A stretch of 12,371 nucleotides of DNA from assembly GCA_946627575.1 (NCBI GenBank), contig CAMOVS010000013.1:1-12371 (forward strand), written 5' to 3'. Position 1 is the first letter of the stretch. Each line of letters begins with the position of its first letter. The notes below the pieces were generated by a model, which saw only the letters and a list, made by a program, of their open reading frames with translations, did no database searches and was not told where the DNA came from. This stretch comes from an uncultured Lachnospiraceae bacterium (GTDB taxonomy: Bacteria > Bacillota > Clostridia > Lachnospirales > Lachnospiraceae). Of the stretch, positions 1 to 6,381 are shown piece after piece. The position numbers were made by a program, and so were the translations under genes.

Positions 1-1
1 T

Positions 2-409
2 GGCGGGCAGAGCAATTATCCCCGCATGATGGCCAGGAAGGATTATGTGACCGCTTCCCTCTGTGTCAACCAGACGGTGATCGCAGCCATGACCATCGCC
101 TATATGCTGGCCAGAAAGTATACCCCATATTATAAGTGGATGCGGAAAGGCCTTGAGGAGCTGGGTATTCTGCAGGGATTATCTCCTCTTCTTGAGAAGC
201 TGATAGCTCTGCCGGTACAGGCTGAAGCCTGGGAGGATTATACTTACAGTTCTCAATCCATCAATGAAAATGACCAGGTGATTGCCGTGGTAGAGGAGAT
301 CGCAGGCCTCCTTTTAAATGAACTGAACAAGCAGGGGATCGTCTGTGGCAGGCAGCCTTTCCTGGAGAGCTATGTGGGTCAGATTGCCCAGAGAGCCGGG
401 AAGATGTAG
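2..409 (+). CDS. DUF4037 domain protein, C-terminal part (5' end outside window)
   Basis: The frame is open from base 2 to a TAG at 407-409, giving the last 135 residues of a longer protein. The visible start reads GQSNYPRMMARKDYVTA, followed by a helical stretch and RKYTPYYKWMRKGLEELG. A G-Q-x-N-Y-P-R segment and a later Y-x-P-Y/F-Y-K-W segment are, as I recall the family, typical of DUF4037, which is often associated with nucleotidyltransferase-like domains. Its biochemical function is not established. The first ATG in view (base 26) lies inside this conserved block, so it is internal and not the true start. The TPR gene begins 15 bases after the stop, which suggests co-transcription. The family call is fairly secure; the function is open because any N-terminal catalytic region is not visible. 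Confidence 0.8.
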   Translation, partial: GGQSNYPRMMARKDYVTASLCVNQTVIAAMTIAYMLARKYTPYYKWMRKGLEELGILQGLSPLLEKLIALPVQAEAWEDYTYSSQSINENDQVIAVVEEIAGLLLNELNKQGIVCGRQPFLESYVGQIAQRAGKM

Positions 410-424
410 CAGAGGAGAAGAGAT

Positions 425-1222
425 ATGACGCTGGAAGGTAAATTAGCTCATTTGGATTCTCTCTATGAGCAGAATAAAATCGATGAAGCGGAGAAGTTCC
501 TGCTGGATGAGGTGAATGACGAGACCAATTCAAGAATGATCCGAATCTCTCTTAATAATGAATTGATGGGCATTTTCCGCAATAAGGGCAATAAGGATGC
601 CTGCATGAAGCAGCTTACCCAACAGCTGATCTGGATCGCCGATGCCGGAGAGATGCTGGATCCTGTATCGGAGGCCACCCTCTACCTGAATATTGCCAAT
701 GCCTATCAGGCCTTTGACATGGCGGAGGAGTCCTATGACATCCTTTGTAAGGTGGAGGACCGGTACAAGAGCAATTCCGGGACCGAACCTTACCATATGG
801 CCAGCCTTTACAATAACAAGGCTGTGGTTCTGATGAAGCTGAAGGATCTGGATCAGGCGGAAGTTTATTTTAAGATGGCGCTGAAGATTCTTGAGACTCT
901 GCGGGAGTCTGAGGATGAGATAGCGGTCACCTACCAGAATCTGTCCAGCATCTACAGTGCCAAGGGCAGGTATCAGCTGGCCCTGGATATGACCCGCAGG
1001 GGAGAGGAACTTCTGCAGGCGGCAGGCTGGGGAGTGTCCTACCATGCCGGAGCCATCGCCAACAGCACGGCTATGATTTACCATGCCATGGGAGACTATG
1101 AGAATGCCCTGGCATATTTTAAGAAATCAGCGAACATCATTCTTCAGGTCTACGGAGACTGCGGCCTTTACCGCAGCATCTTAGAGAGCATGGAAGCCGT
1201 CAAGGCAAAGATGGGCAAATAA
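425..1222 (+). CDS. Tetratricopeptide (TPR) repeat protein
   Basis: This 265-residue, probably cytoplasmic protein has no signal peptide or membrane segment. The ATG follows an AGAGGAGA ribosome site (411-418) with good spacing. At least four TPR-like helix pairs are visible, at about residues 83-116, 125-160, 166-198 and 210-243. They carry the usual A/G-x-x-Y and A-L-x-Y/F pattern, for example YNNKAVVLMKLKDLDQAEVY and MIYHAMGDYENALAYFKKS. Residues 1-75 are helical and may hold a degenerate repeat. TPRs are protein-protein interaction scaffolds and no catalytic domain is attached. Close linkage to the DUF4037 gene suggests the two proteins act together, but this is inference. The partner and pathway cannot be read from the sequence. 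Confidence 0.85.
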   Translation: MTLEGKLAHLDSLYEQNKIDEAEKFLLDEVNDETNSRMIRISLNNELMGIFRNKGNKDACMKQLTQQLIWIADAGEMLDPVSEATLYLNIANAYQAFDMAEESYDILCKVEDRYKSNSGTEPYHMASLYNNKAVVLMKLKDLDQAEVYFKMALKILETLRESEDEIAVTYQNLSSIYSAKGRYQLALDMTRRGEELLQAAGWGVSYHAGAIANSTAMIYHAMGDYENALAYFKKSANIILQVYGDCGLYRSILESMEAVKAKMGK

Positions 1223-1260
1223 ATCAGGAGAATAACAAATAAATCATATAAGTATGTATT

Positions 1261-1298
1261 TCCCCGGGATGAGCAGGACGCTTGTTTCGGGGATTTTT
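1261..1298 (+). terminator. Likely intrinsic terminator after the TPR gene
   Basis: TCCCCG (1261-1266) pairs with CGGGGA (1288-1293) and is followed by TTTTTAT. The 21-base interior can add a small inner stem, GAGC with GCTT including one G-T pair. The outer stem is only 6 bp, so this is weaker than the other terminators here. Its place 38 bases after the TPR stop and before rsmI fits the end of the DUF4037-TPR transcript. No convincing promoter for rsmI was found between here and 1372. Confidence 0.55.
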
Positions 1299-1371
1299 AT
1301 AGAAACATTTTGCTATAGCCTGCCTTAAAAAAATGTGATAGAGTAGGGAAAGAAATGGATGGAGGCAAGTA

Positions 1372-2250
1372 ATGATGGAGATAAAAGAGCCTAGAGGCAT
1401 GCTCTACCTGGTTGCGACCCCCATTGGAAATCTGGAGGATATGACCTTCCGGGCCGTCCGGATCCTGAAGGAGGCAGACCTGATCGCAGCAGAGGATACC
1501 CGCAACAGCATCCGTCTGCTCAATCACTTTAACATTGAAACCAGGATGACCAGCTACCACGAATACAATCGTTATGATAAGGCAGTATACCTGGTCAACC
1601 GGATGCTTCGGGGAGAAAAGGTAGCCCTTATCACCGATGCCGGAACTCCGGGGATATCCGATCCTGGAGAAGAGCTGGTTCGGCAGTGCATGGATGCCGG
1701 GATTCCGGTAACGGGTCTCCCGGGAGCATGTGCCTGCATCGATGCCCTGGCCCTTTCCGGCCAGTCGACTCGGCGGTTTGTGTTCGAAGCCTTTCTGCCC
1801 CATGATAAAAAAGAGAGGGAAAGGGTCCTGCAATCTTTGGAAAGGGAAACCCGGACGATCGTTCTCTATGAAGCGCCCCATAGACTGAAAAAGACGCTGG
1901 CAGAGCTGGAGGAAAGGCTGGGAGACCGGGATATTACCCTATGCAGAGAGCTGACCAAGAAATACGAGACAGTCGTGAAATCAAGCCTGTCCCAGCTTCG
2001 GACCTGGCATGAAGAGAATGAGCCCCGGGGAGAGTACGTGCTGGTCCTGGCCGGCAGAGATCCTGAAGACCTGGAGAAGGAAAGACAGGATCAATGGAAA
2101 GCCCTGTCCCTGGAAGATCATATGGATCGGTATCTCAAGGCCGGTATGAACCGAAAGGAAGCCATGAAAAAGGTTGCCGGGGATCGGGGAATGAAGAAAA
2201 GAGAAGTATATCAGGCCCTGCTGGACCAGAATGATAGAGAAGACGGATAG
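1372..2250 (+). CDS. rsmI: 16S rRNA (cytidine-1402 2'-O)-methyltransferase RsmI
   Basis: This enzyme of the tetrapyrrole-methylase fold uses SAM to 2'-O-methylate C1402 of 16S rRNA, in the P-site region of the small subunit. The 292-residue length is normal for the family. Diagnostic motifs are GMLYLVATPIGNLEDMT (about residues 9-25), AEDTR (40-44), the SAM-binding stretch LITDAGTPGISDPG (86-99) and GLPGACA (115-121). The last 50 or so residues hold the usual small helical C-terminal domain (RYLKAGMNRKEAMKKVAGDR region). The start has two consecutive ATGs at 1372 and 1375; GGAGG at 1361-1365 is well placed for either. alr follows 44 bases after the stop with no terminator between, so co-transcription is likely. 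Confidence 0.95.
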   Translation: MMEIKEPRGMLYLVATPIGNLEDMTFRAVRILKEADLIAAEDTRNSIRLLNHFNIETRMTSYHEYNRYDKAVYLVNRMLRGEKVALITDAGTPGISDPGEELVRQCMDAGIPVTGLPGACACIDALALSGQSTRRFVFEAFLPHDKKERERVLQSLERETRTIVLYEAPHRLKKTLAELEERLGDRDITLCRELTKKYETVVKSSLSQLRTWHEENEPRGEYVLVLAGRDPEDLEKERQDQWKALSLEDHMDRYLKAGMNRKEAMKKVAGDRGMKKREVYQALLDQNDREDG

Positions 2251-2294
2251 CAGGGATTACCATAATCATTAAAGAAGTGAAAGAAGCGGTTAGA

Positions 2295-3485
2295 ATGAAT
2301 AATAGACTTGTAAAGGACAGCAAAGGGGAATACAGGAGGACCTATTGCCTGATAGATCTTGATGCCATCCGCCACAACCTGCTTCAGGTGCGGAGGATCA
2401 TCGGTGATGCCAAATTGCTGGCTGTGATTAAGGCGGACGGCTATGGACATGGGGCGTCGGAGATTGCCTGCGCCGTAGAGGATATAGCAGATTACTTTGC
2501 GGTGGCTACCATTGATGAAGGCATCCGGCTGCGCCGGAAGGGCGTCCGCCGGCCCATCATGATCCTGGGTTACAATTCCCCTTCTCTCTATGACGAGAAT
2601 CTTGCCTACGATATAGAACAAACCATATATTCTTTGGATACGGCCCGGGCTATGTCCAAGGCAGCGATGAAAGCAGGAAAACAGGCCCCCATTCATGTTG
2701 CCTTGGATACAGGGATGACCCGGATCGGCCTTCCGGCCAACGAAGAAGGCCTGAGAGATCTTATGGCCATGAAAGATCTGCCGGGTATTGAGATCAAAGG
2801 CCTCTTTACCCATCTGGCCTGCGCCGATATGGAAGACAAGGCCTACACATATGAGCAGATGGATCGTTATGATCATTTCCTCGAGATGCTTGAGGGCAAG
2901 GGGATCCGGATACCGCTCCGCCATATCTGCAACAGTGCCGGCATTATGGATTTCGATCACCATCGTTATGACATGGTCCGGTCCGGCATCATCACCTACG
3001 GTCTCTATCCGTCGGATGAAGTGATGAAGGAGAGACTGGACCTCAAACCGGCTCTGGCCTGGACAGCCCATGTGGTCCATGTTCAGGAACCGGAATTGAA
3101 CCGGGGGGTAAGCTACGGGGCGACCTACCTAGTAGATAAACCCATGAAGATTGCGACCATCTCCATCGGATATGCCGACGGTTATCCCAGACTCCTGTCC
3201 GGCAAAGGATGGGTCCTGATTCATGGGAGGAAGGCTCCTATACTGGGCCGGGTCTGCATGGACCAGATGATGGTCGATGTCACCGGCATCCCGGATGTGA
3301 AGGTGGAAGACCCGGTAACCCTAATCGGGAAAGACGGTGAGGAAGAGATCAGGGTGGAAGACCTGTCCGACCTGATCGGCACCATCAATTATGAATTCGT
3401 CTGTGATATCAGTCCCAGAGTTCCCAGATTGTACAAGGCGGCGGAATCAATAACAGAGGTCTATCCTGCAGATGTCCCTGACTGA
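2295..3485 (+). CDS. alr: Alanine racemase (PLP-dependent)
   Basis: Interconverts L- and D-alanine in the cytoplasm, supplying D-Ala for peptidoglycan precursors. With the ATG at 2295 the protein has 396 residues, usual for the family. The PLP lysine is K46 in AVIKADGYGHGA; the opposite-face catalytic tyrosine is Y274 in GVSYGATY. The (beta/alpha)8 barrel motifs HVALDTGMTRIG (134-145) and FTHLACAD (171-178), and the C-terminal CMDQMMVDVT (321-330), are also intact. An in-frame GTG at 2277 would add six residues. I prefer the ATG because AGAAG sits about 8 bases before it, whereas the purine run before the GTG is too close. The gene lies between rsmI and the C39-like gene and probably shares their transcript. 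Its C-terminal tail (about 381-396) is short and not conserved. Confidence 0.96.
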   Translation: MNNRLVKDSKGEYRRTYCLIDLDAIRHNLLQVRRIIGDAKLLAVIKADGYGHGASEIACAVEDIADYFAVATIDEGIRLRRKGVRRPIMILGYNSPSLYDENLAYDIEQTIYSLDTARAMSKAAMKAGKQAPIHVALDTGMTRIGLPANEEGLRDLMAMKDLPGIEIKGLFTHLACADMEDKAYTYEQMDRYDHFLEMLEGKGIRIPLRHICNSAGIMDFDHHRYDMVRSGIITYGLYPSDEVMKERLDLKPALAWTAHVVHVQEPELNRGVSYGATYLVDKPMKIATISIGYADGYPRLLSGKGWVLIHGRKAPILGRVCMDQMMVDVTGIPDVKVEDPVTLIGKDGEEEIRVEDLSDLIGTINYEFVCDISPRVPRLYKAAESITEVYPADVPD

Positions 3486-3543
3486 TTCCGGGAATCATCC
3501 GCTTGCTCTGGCAGCGAAAGAAACACCATCAGAAGGAAAAACT

Positions 3544-4158
3544 ATGAATAAGAAATATGAGATCGATTATTATAAGGTGGATGGAAGACCCGGGGGCAAC
3601 CAGGACTGGTGCAAGGACTTCTGGATGAACCTGGGCGGCTGCGCAGCCCTGGCAGCGGGAGATATGGCCATATGCCTGTCTAAGAATAAAGGGATGGAAT
3701 CCTGCTGTCCCCTGGATCCTGACCATATAAGCCGGGACGACTATAACAGCTATGCTATGATTCTCAAACCCTACATCCGTCCCCGTTTTAATGGTGTAAC
3801 CCGCCTGTCCATTTTTACCTACGGCTTCCGCCGCTATCTGGAAGACCGGGGATACGAACCGGAGTATGCCCTCTGTCCCGGAGGCAATTCTTATGAGGAA
3901 GCGGAGGGGTTTGTCAGGGATAGAATTGTGAACAACCTCCCTATCGCCTGCCTGATCCTGTCCCACAAAAATCCTGCCATGAAGGATCTCAACTGGCATT
4001 GGTTCTCCCTGACCGGCTACGAGGAGAAGGATGGGCGTTTTCATGTGTATTATCACACTTACGGGGAGAAGGTTTTGGTTGATTTCAGAGAACTCTGGGA
4101 TACCGGCTCCTGTATCAAAGGGGGGATGATCGCCCTGCAGGATGTCAAAAAAATATAA
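3544..4158 (+). CDS. Uncharacterised papain/C39-like protein
   Basis: This is a 204-residue protein without signal peptide or membrane segment. An upstream in-frame ATG at 3472 overlaps alr, but AGAAGGAAA lies just before the ATG at 3544, so I use that start. The layout suggests a C39-like cysteine peptidase fold: GGNQDW with Q20 as possible oxyanion-hole residue, a helix-capping GGCAALAAGD with C33 as possible nucleophile, and NWHWFSLTGYE with H152 followed by strands. An acidic third residue is not obvious; D180 is one candidate. I recall similar uncharacterised proteins in other Clostridia, but could not verify this. It follows alr by 58 bases and ends just before a strong terminator, so it is probably last in the rsmI-alr operon. 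Substrate and activity are unknown. The gene is near certain; the fold is inferred. Confidence 0.75.
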   Translation: MNKKYEIDYYKVDGRPGGNQDWCKDFWMNLGGCAALAAGDMAICLSKNKGMESCCPLDPDHISRDDYNSYAMILKPYIRPRFNGVTRLSIFTYGFRRYLEDRGYEPEYALCPGGNSYEEAEGFVRDRIVNNLPIACLILSHKNPAMKDLNWHWFSLTGYEEKDGRFHVYYHTYGEKVLVDFRELWDTGSCIKGGMIALQDVKKI

Positions 4159-4161
4159 GAA

Positions 4162-4186
4162 AAAAGAGCCCTGTCAGGGCTCTTTT
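4162..4186. terminator. Strong bidirectional intrinsic terminator
   Basis: AGAGCCCT (4165-4172) and AGGGCTCT (4176-4183) form a perfect 8-bp stem around a 3-base loop. An A-run lies on the left and TTTT on the right, so both strands carry a U-tract after the hairpin. It lies 3 bases after the stop of the C39-like gene (plus strand) and 13 bases after the stop of the 35-codon gene (minus strand). It can therefore end both convergent transcripts. Confidence 0.92.
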
Positions 4187-4199
4187 GCTTAAAGGGTAA

Positions 4200-4307
4200 T
4201 TACAAAAGGTATACCGGTAATTCAACACCAAAGGGATGATGAACGAATCCGATATGCTCGATGGAAATGTGCTCAATAGCGATTTTTGTTAAACCCATAT
4301 GCTTCAT
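4200..4307 (-). CDS. Small 35-residue protein or peptide, new mini-gene
   Basis: The minus-strand ORF starts with ATG at 4307-4305 and ends with TAA at 4202-4200. The peptide begins MKHMGLTKIAIEHISIEH and ends IGFVHHPFGVELPVYLL. I do not recognise the family. It holds two copies of IEHI five residues apart, five histidines, an alternating hydrophobic pattern suggesting beta structure, and no clear signal or membrane segment. Support for expression is strong: GGGAGGG (4321-4315) lies 7 bases before the ATG, a TTGTTT-17-TATAAT promoter lies about 40 bases upstream, and a perfect terminator follows the stop. The predicted transcript is only about 180 bases. It could be a regulatory or signalling peptide, a small protein, or a dual-function RNA; the sequence does not decide. 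Confidence 0.68.
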   Translation of the reverse strand: MKHMGLTKIAIEHISIEHIGFVHHPFGVELPVYLL

Positions 4308-4345
4308 GTTTCTTCCCTCCCGATATGATAGTATGATTTTTTACT

Positions 4346-4374
4346 ATTATAGCAAAGGATATTAAAAAAAACAA
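4346..4374 (-). promoter_or_regulatory. Promoter of the 35-codon gene
   Basis: Read on the minus strand, TTGTTT (4374-4369) is separated by exactly 17 bases from a perfect TATAAT (4351-4346). This is a housekeeping sigma-A/70-type promoter. Transcription should start near 4339, giving a leader of about 32 bases that contains the GGGAGGG ribosome site. The rest of the 4308-4461 gap to the Nudix gene shows no convincing plus-strand promoter. Confidence 0.8.
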
Positions 4375-4461
4375 GGGTGCGGCGGCAGACTCATGAGCGA
4401 ATCTTGAATGTTGTAATTTACACCGGGATTTTCGGTTTAGCTGAACCAGGGGAGGAAATGA

Positions 4462-5097
4462 ATGGAATACATCGACATCAGAGATGAGACGGGACAAAAG
4501 ACAGGTCTCGTGAAGGAAAGGGAAGAAGTTCATAGGGATGGGGATCTTCACGCTAGCAGCCATGTCTGGATCGTTGCAGCCGAAAGAGAGACAGGAACTG
4601 CCGGTTCAGATCAGGTGGAGCCGGCCCTTTGCTGCCCGGGGGAAACCGGGAAGCTAACATGCCGGATCCTCCTGCAGAAAAGGAGCATGAACAAGGATGC
4701 TTATCCCGGCTGTTATGACATTTCCTCGGCAGGCCATATCCCGGCTGGGGAGGATTACCTTCCCTCTGCCCTGAGAGAGCTATATGAAGAGCTTGGGATT
4801 CATGCAGGGCCTGAGGACCTGACGCCCATTGGGGCCTTCACCTATGAATTTTTACGGACATTTCATGGGAAGCCCTTTCATAACAGAGAGATCAGCCGGG
4901 TCTATCTATACCAGAAGCCGGTGAACCTTTCTGATCTGGTTCTCCAGGAAGAAGAGGTGGAGTCGGTTGCCTGGATGGATTTGTCAGAATGTGCCCGGAG
5001 AGTCCGGGCCGGGGATCCTCATTTTTGCGTCATGGAGGAAGAGCTGCAGATGATTGCGGACTATTTTGGGATCCCCCTTCTATCAGATGAGGGATGA
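4462..5097 (+). CDS. Nudix hydrolase
   Basis: The Nudix box is complete: G91-x5-E97-x7-R105-E106-L107-x-E109-E110-x-G112-I113, within GHIPAGEDYLPSALRELYEE. These enzymes hydrolyse nucleoside diphosphates linked to another group, with metal held by the box glutamates. The N-terminus (IDIRDETGQKTGLVKEREEVHRDGDLHAS, quoted in part as EYIDIRDETG and HRDGDLH) followed by a central beta strand resembles the branch that includes YfcD and IPP isomerase-like proteins. The substrate cannot be assigned. Residues about 41-66 form a long, low-complexity insertion between two core strands. The ATG at 4462 has GGGGAGG at 4449-4455; a second ATG at 4458 is out of frame. No plus-strand promoter was clear. Confidence 0.9.
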   Translation: MEYIDIRDETGQKTGLVKEREEVHRDGDLHASSHVWIVAAERETGTAGSDQVEPALCCPGETGKLTCRILLQKRSMNKDAYPGCYDISSAGHIPAGEDYLPSALRELYEELGIHAGPEDLTPIGAFTYEFLRTFHGKPFHNREISRVYLYQKPVNLSDLVLQEEEVESVAWMDLSECARRVRAGDPHFCVMEEELQMIADYFGIPLLSDEG

Positions 5098-5158
5098 AAG
5101 ACTCTGCTATATGAGGGGTGATCCTGAAAGATTGACGGATCCCGCTTATACAGGAAGA

Positions 5159-5192
5159 AGAAAAAGGGAAGCGCCGCTGCGGTGCTTCCCTT
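5159..5192 (-). terminator. Terminator of the minus-strand metallopeptidase-like gene
   Basis: Bases 5166-5190 form an 11-bp hairpin, GGGAAGC...GCTTCCC outside with GCCG/CGGT inside (one G-T pair), and a 3-base loop. On the minus strand it is followed by TTTTTCTTCTT, a good U-tract, and it lies about 45 bases after the stop at 5235. On the plus strand the trailing bases (TTAAATG) are poor. It may still help end the Nudix transcript. Confidence 0.85.
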
Positions 5193-5234
5193 AAATGACA
5201 TATGATATAAAACTTTACTGCCCATCCGGAATTC

Positions 5235-6056
5235 CTATACTCTCTCCCAAAGCTGTTCTTTGGTCAGTGCCAGATTCTCGGCTACGATGCGGGCGATATC
5301 CATGAAATGATCGTTCATCTGATCAATGTTGGGATACTTGGCAAAGAGGGCCATCAGCTTCTTAATCCAGTTCATACCCCGGTAGTCAAAGGGTTCCTTG
5401 CTGAGGATCTCGCCTACCTGAACCGGCAGCATCTGCATCCATATGCTCATTCTGGCCAGCAAATGCATGGTAAAGTAGATCTGTCTGCAGGACCCGTACT
5501 CGGCAGTGTTGGTATAATGCTCACCGTAGTACATGATATTGCTCACGGTCTCCTTGCGCATGATCTCCTGCTTCTGCTTGCTGGTATCATAGTCCATCTT
5601 GACGCCGTAACGGTGCTTGAGCCAGGCAGCATATCCCCGGCGTTCCGCATGGTATTCTGACCAGTTTTGGAAGAGAACCGTCTCCTGATTGCGGAAGAGC
5701 TCCTCATAGGAGCGGAGATGGTTCAGTCTGGCATAATCCATGTAATCCACGATGTGGGTGAGCTCATGGAACACCAGCCGGTAGCGCTCGTAGACCGGCG
5801 ACCGGCGCAGATAAGGATCCTTGAAAATGAGGGTGAAGGGCTCGTCCATTTTCTTAGGGTACTTCATGCAAGCCGCCACATGCTTCCAGTTCTTCCGGGC
5901 TGTCGCAGAGTCCAGACTCTTGATGTCTTCATCGTTGAAGCCGTATTTCTTTTGTGTTGTATACATATCGTCCGTCAGTACGATCTGCAGATTCAGATTC
6001 TTAATCTTGAAGAATCGCACATAGGACTTCATTATTCTATTAATCTGATCTCTCAT
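5235..6056 (-). CDS. Putative zinc metallopeptidase (HExxH), function unknown
   Basis: With the ATG at 6056 the protein has 273 residues. The motif FHELTHIVDYMD contains HExxH, at residues 97 and 101 of this start: two histidine zinc ligands and a general-base glutamate. It is followed about 33-37 residues later by WSEYHAERRGY, whose glutamates are candidates for the third ligand, a gluzincin-like arrangement. No signal peptide or membrane segment is visible, so it is probably cytoplasmic. An alternative TTG start at 6062 has AGGA six bases upstream and would add two residues; I cannot exclude it. I do not recognise a named family. ImmA/IrrE-type proteases also use HExxH, but no helix-turn-helix repressor gene is adjacent. 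The gene has its own promoter and terminator. Activity is inferred from the motif only. Confidence 0.75.
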   Translation of the reverse strand: MRDQINRIMKSYVRFFKIKNLNLQIVLTDDMYTTQKKYGFNDEDIKSLDSATARKNWKHVAACMKYPKKMDEPFTLIFKDPYLRRSPVYERYRLVFHELTHIVDYMDYARLNHLRSYEELFRNQETVLFQNWSEYHAERRGYAAWLKHRYGVKMDYDTSKQKQEIMRKETVSNIMYYGEHYTNTAEYGSCRQIYFTMHLLARMSIWMQMLPVQVGEILSKEPFDYRGMNWIKKLMALFAKYPNIDQMNDHFMDIARIVAENLALTKEQLWERV

Positions 6057-6091
6057 AAGCAATTCCCGTCCTGATAATTTTCCTTATGCAA

Positions 6092-6120
6092 AGTATAGCA
6101 TGTTTTGTCCATCATTTCAA
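6092..6120 (-). promoter_or_regulatory. Promoter of the metallopeptidase-like gene
   Basis: On the minus strand TTGAAA (6120-6115) is followed by exactly 17 bases and TATACT (6097-6092). A TGC before the -10 makes it an extended -10 element as well. The predicted start is near 6085, leaving a leader of about 30 bases before the ATG. Confidence 0.85.
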
Positions 6121-6220
6121 CGAATTCCAAGGGCAAATAGTTGTAAACAACAGATAAAAGAGACCTGTTTTTAGGTGAAGATTTCCGTGTATGAATGGAA
6201 ATAAAATGGTGATTAATGCT

Positions 6221-6249
6221 TTTTAATTAAAATGCAACACATATATAAA
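6221..6249 (+). promoter_or_regulatory. Candidate promoter for the L,D-transpeptidase
   Basis: The 6121-6381 gap is AT-rich with no gene. The best plus-strand promoter is TTTTAA (6221-6226), 17 bases, TATAAA (6244-6249); the -35 match is weak. The -35 lies inside the palindrome TTTTAATTAAAA (6221-6232). This would leave a leader of about 125 bases. Small dyads are also present: GTTGTAAACAAC (6140-6151) and GATATG...CATATC across about 6305-6340. None can be assigned a function. Confidence 0.35.
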
Positions 6250-6381
6250 ACAGCTGTCACCTCTTATAAGAAATTTTAAGTTATGATTAGACATATGCCA
6301 CGATATGTATAAGATAGCGTCCTTTGACTACCATATCATGGATAATCAGTAAGCGAACAAGTATAAGACAGAGGCACAGAT

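Noticed and set aside
530-1084. 184-codon minus-strand frame opposite the TPR gene
   Set aside because: Antisense shadow of a plus-strand gene with a clear ribosome site and TPR motifs.
3472-3543. Upstream start for the C39-like gene
   Set aside because: It would overlap alr and add 24 residues without domain character, whereas AGAAGGAAA sits before the ATG at 3544.
6142-6158. WalR-like box TGTAAA-CAACA-GATAAA upstream of the transpeptidase
   Set aside because: The first half fits TGTWAH but the second matches at only four of six positions, and it lies about 225 bases before the ATG; too weak to claim.
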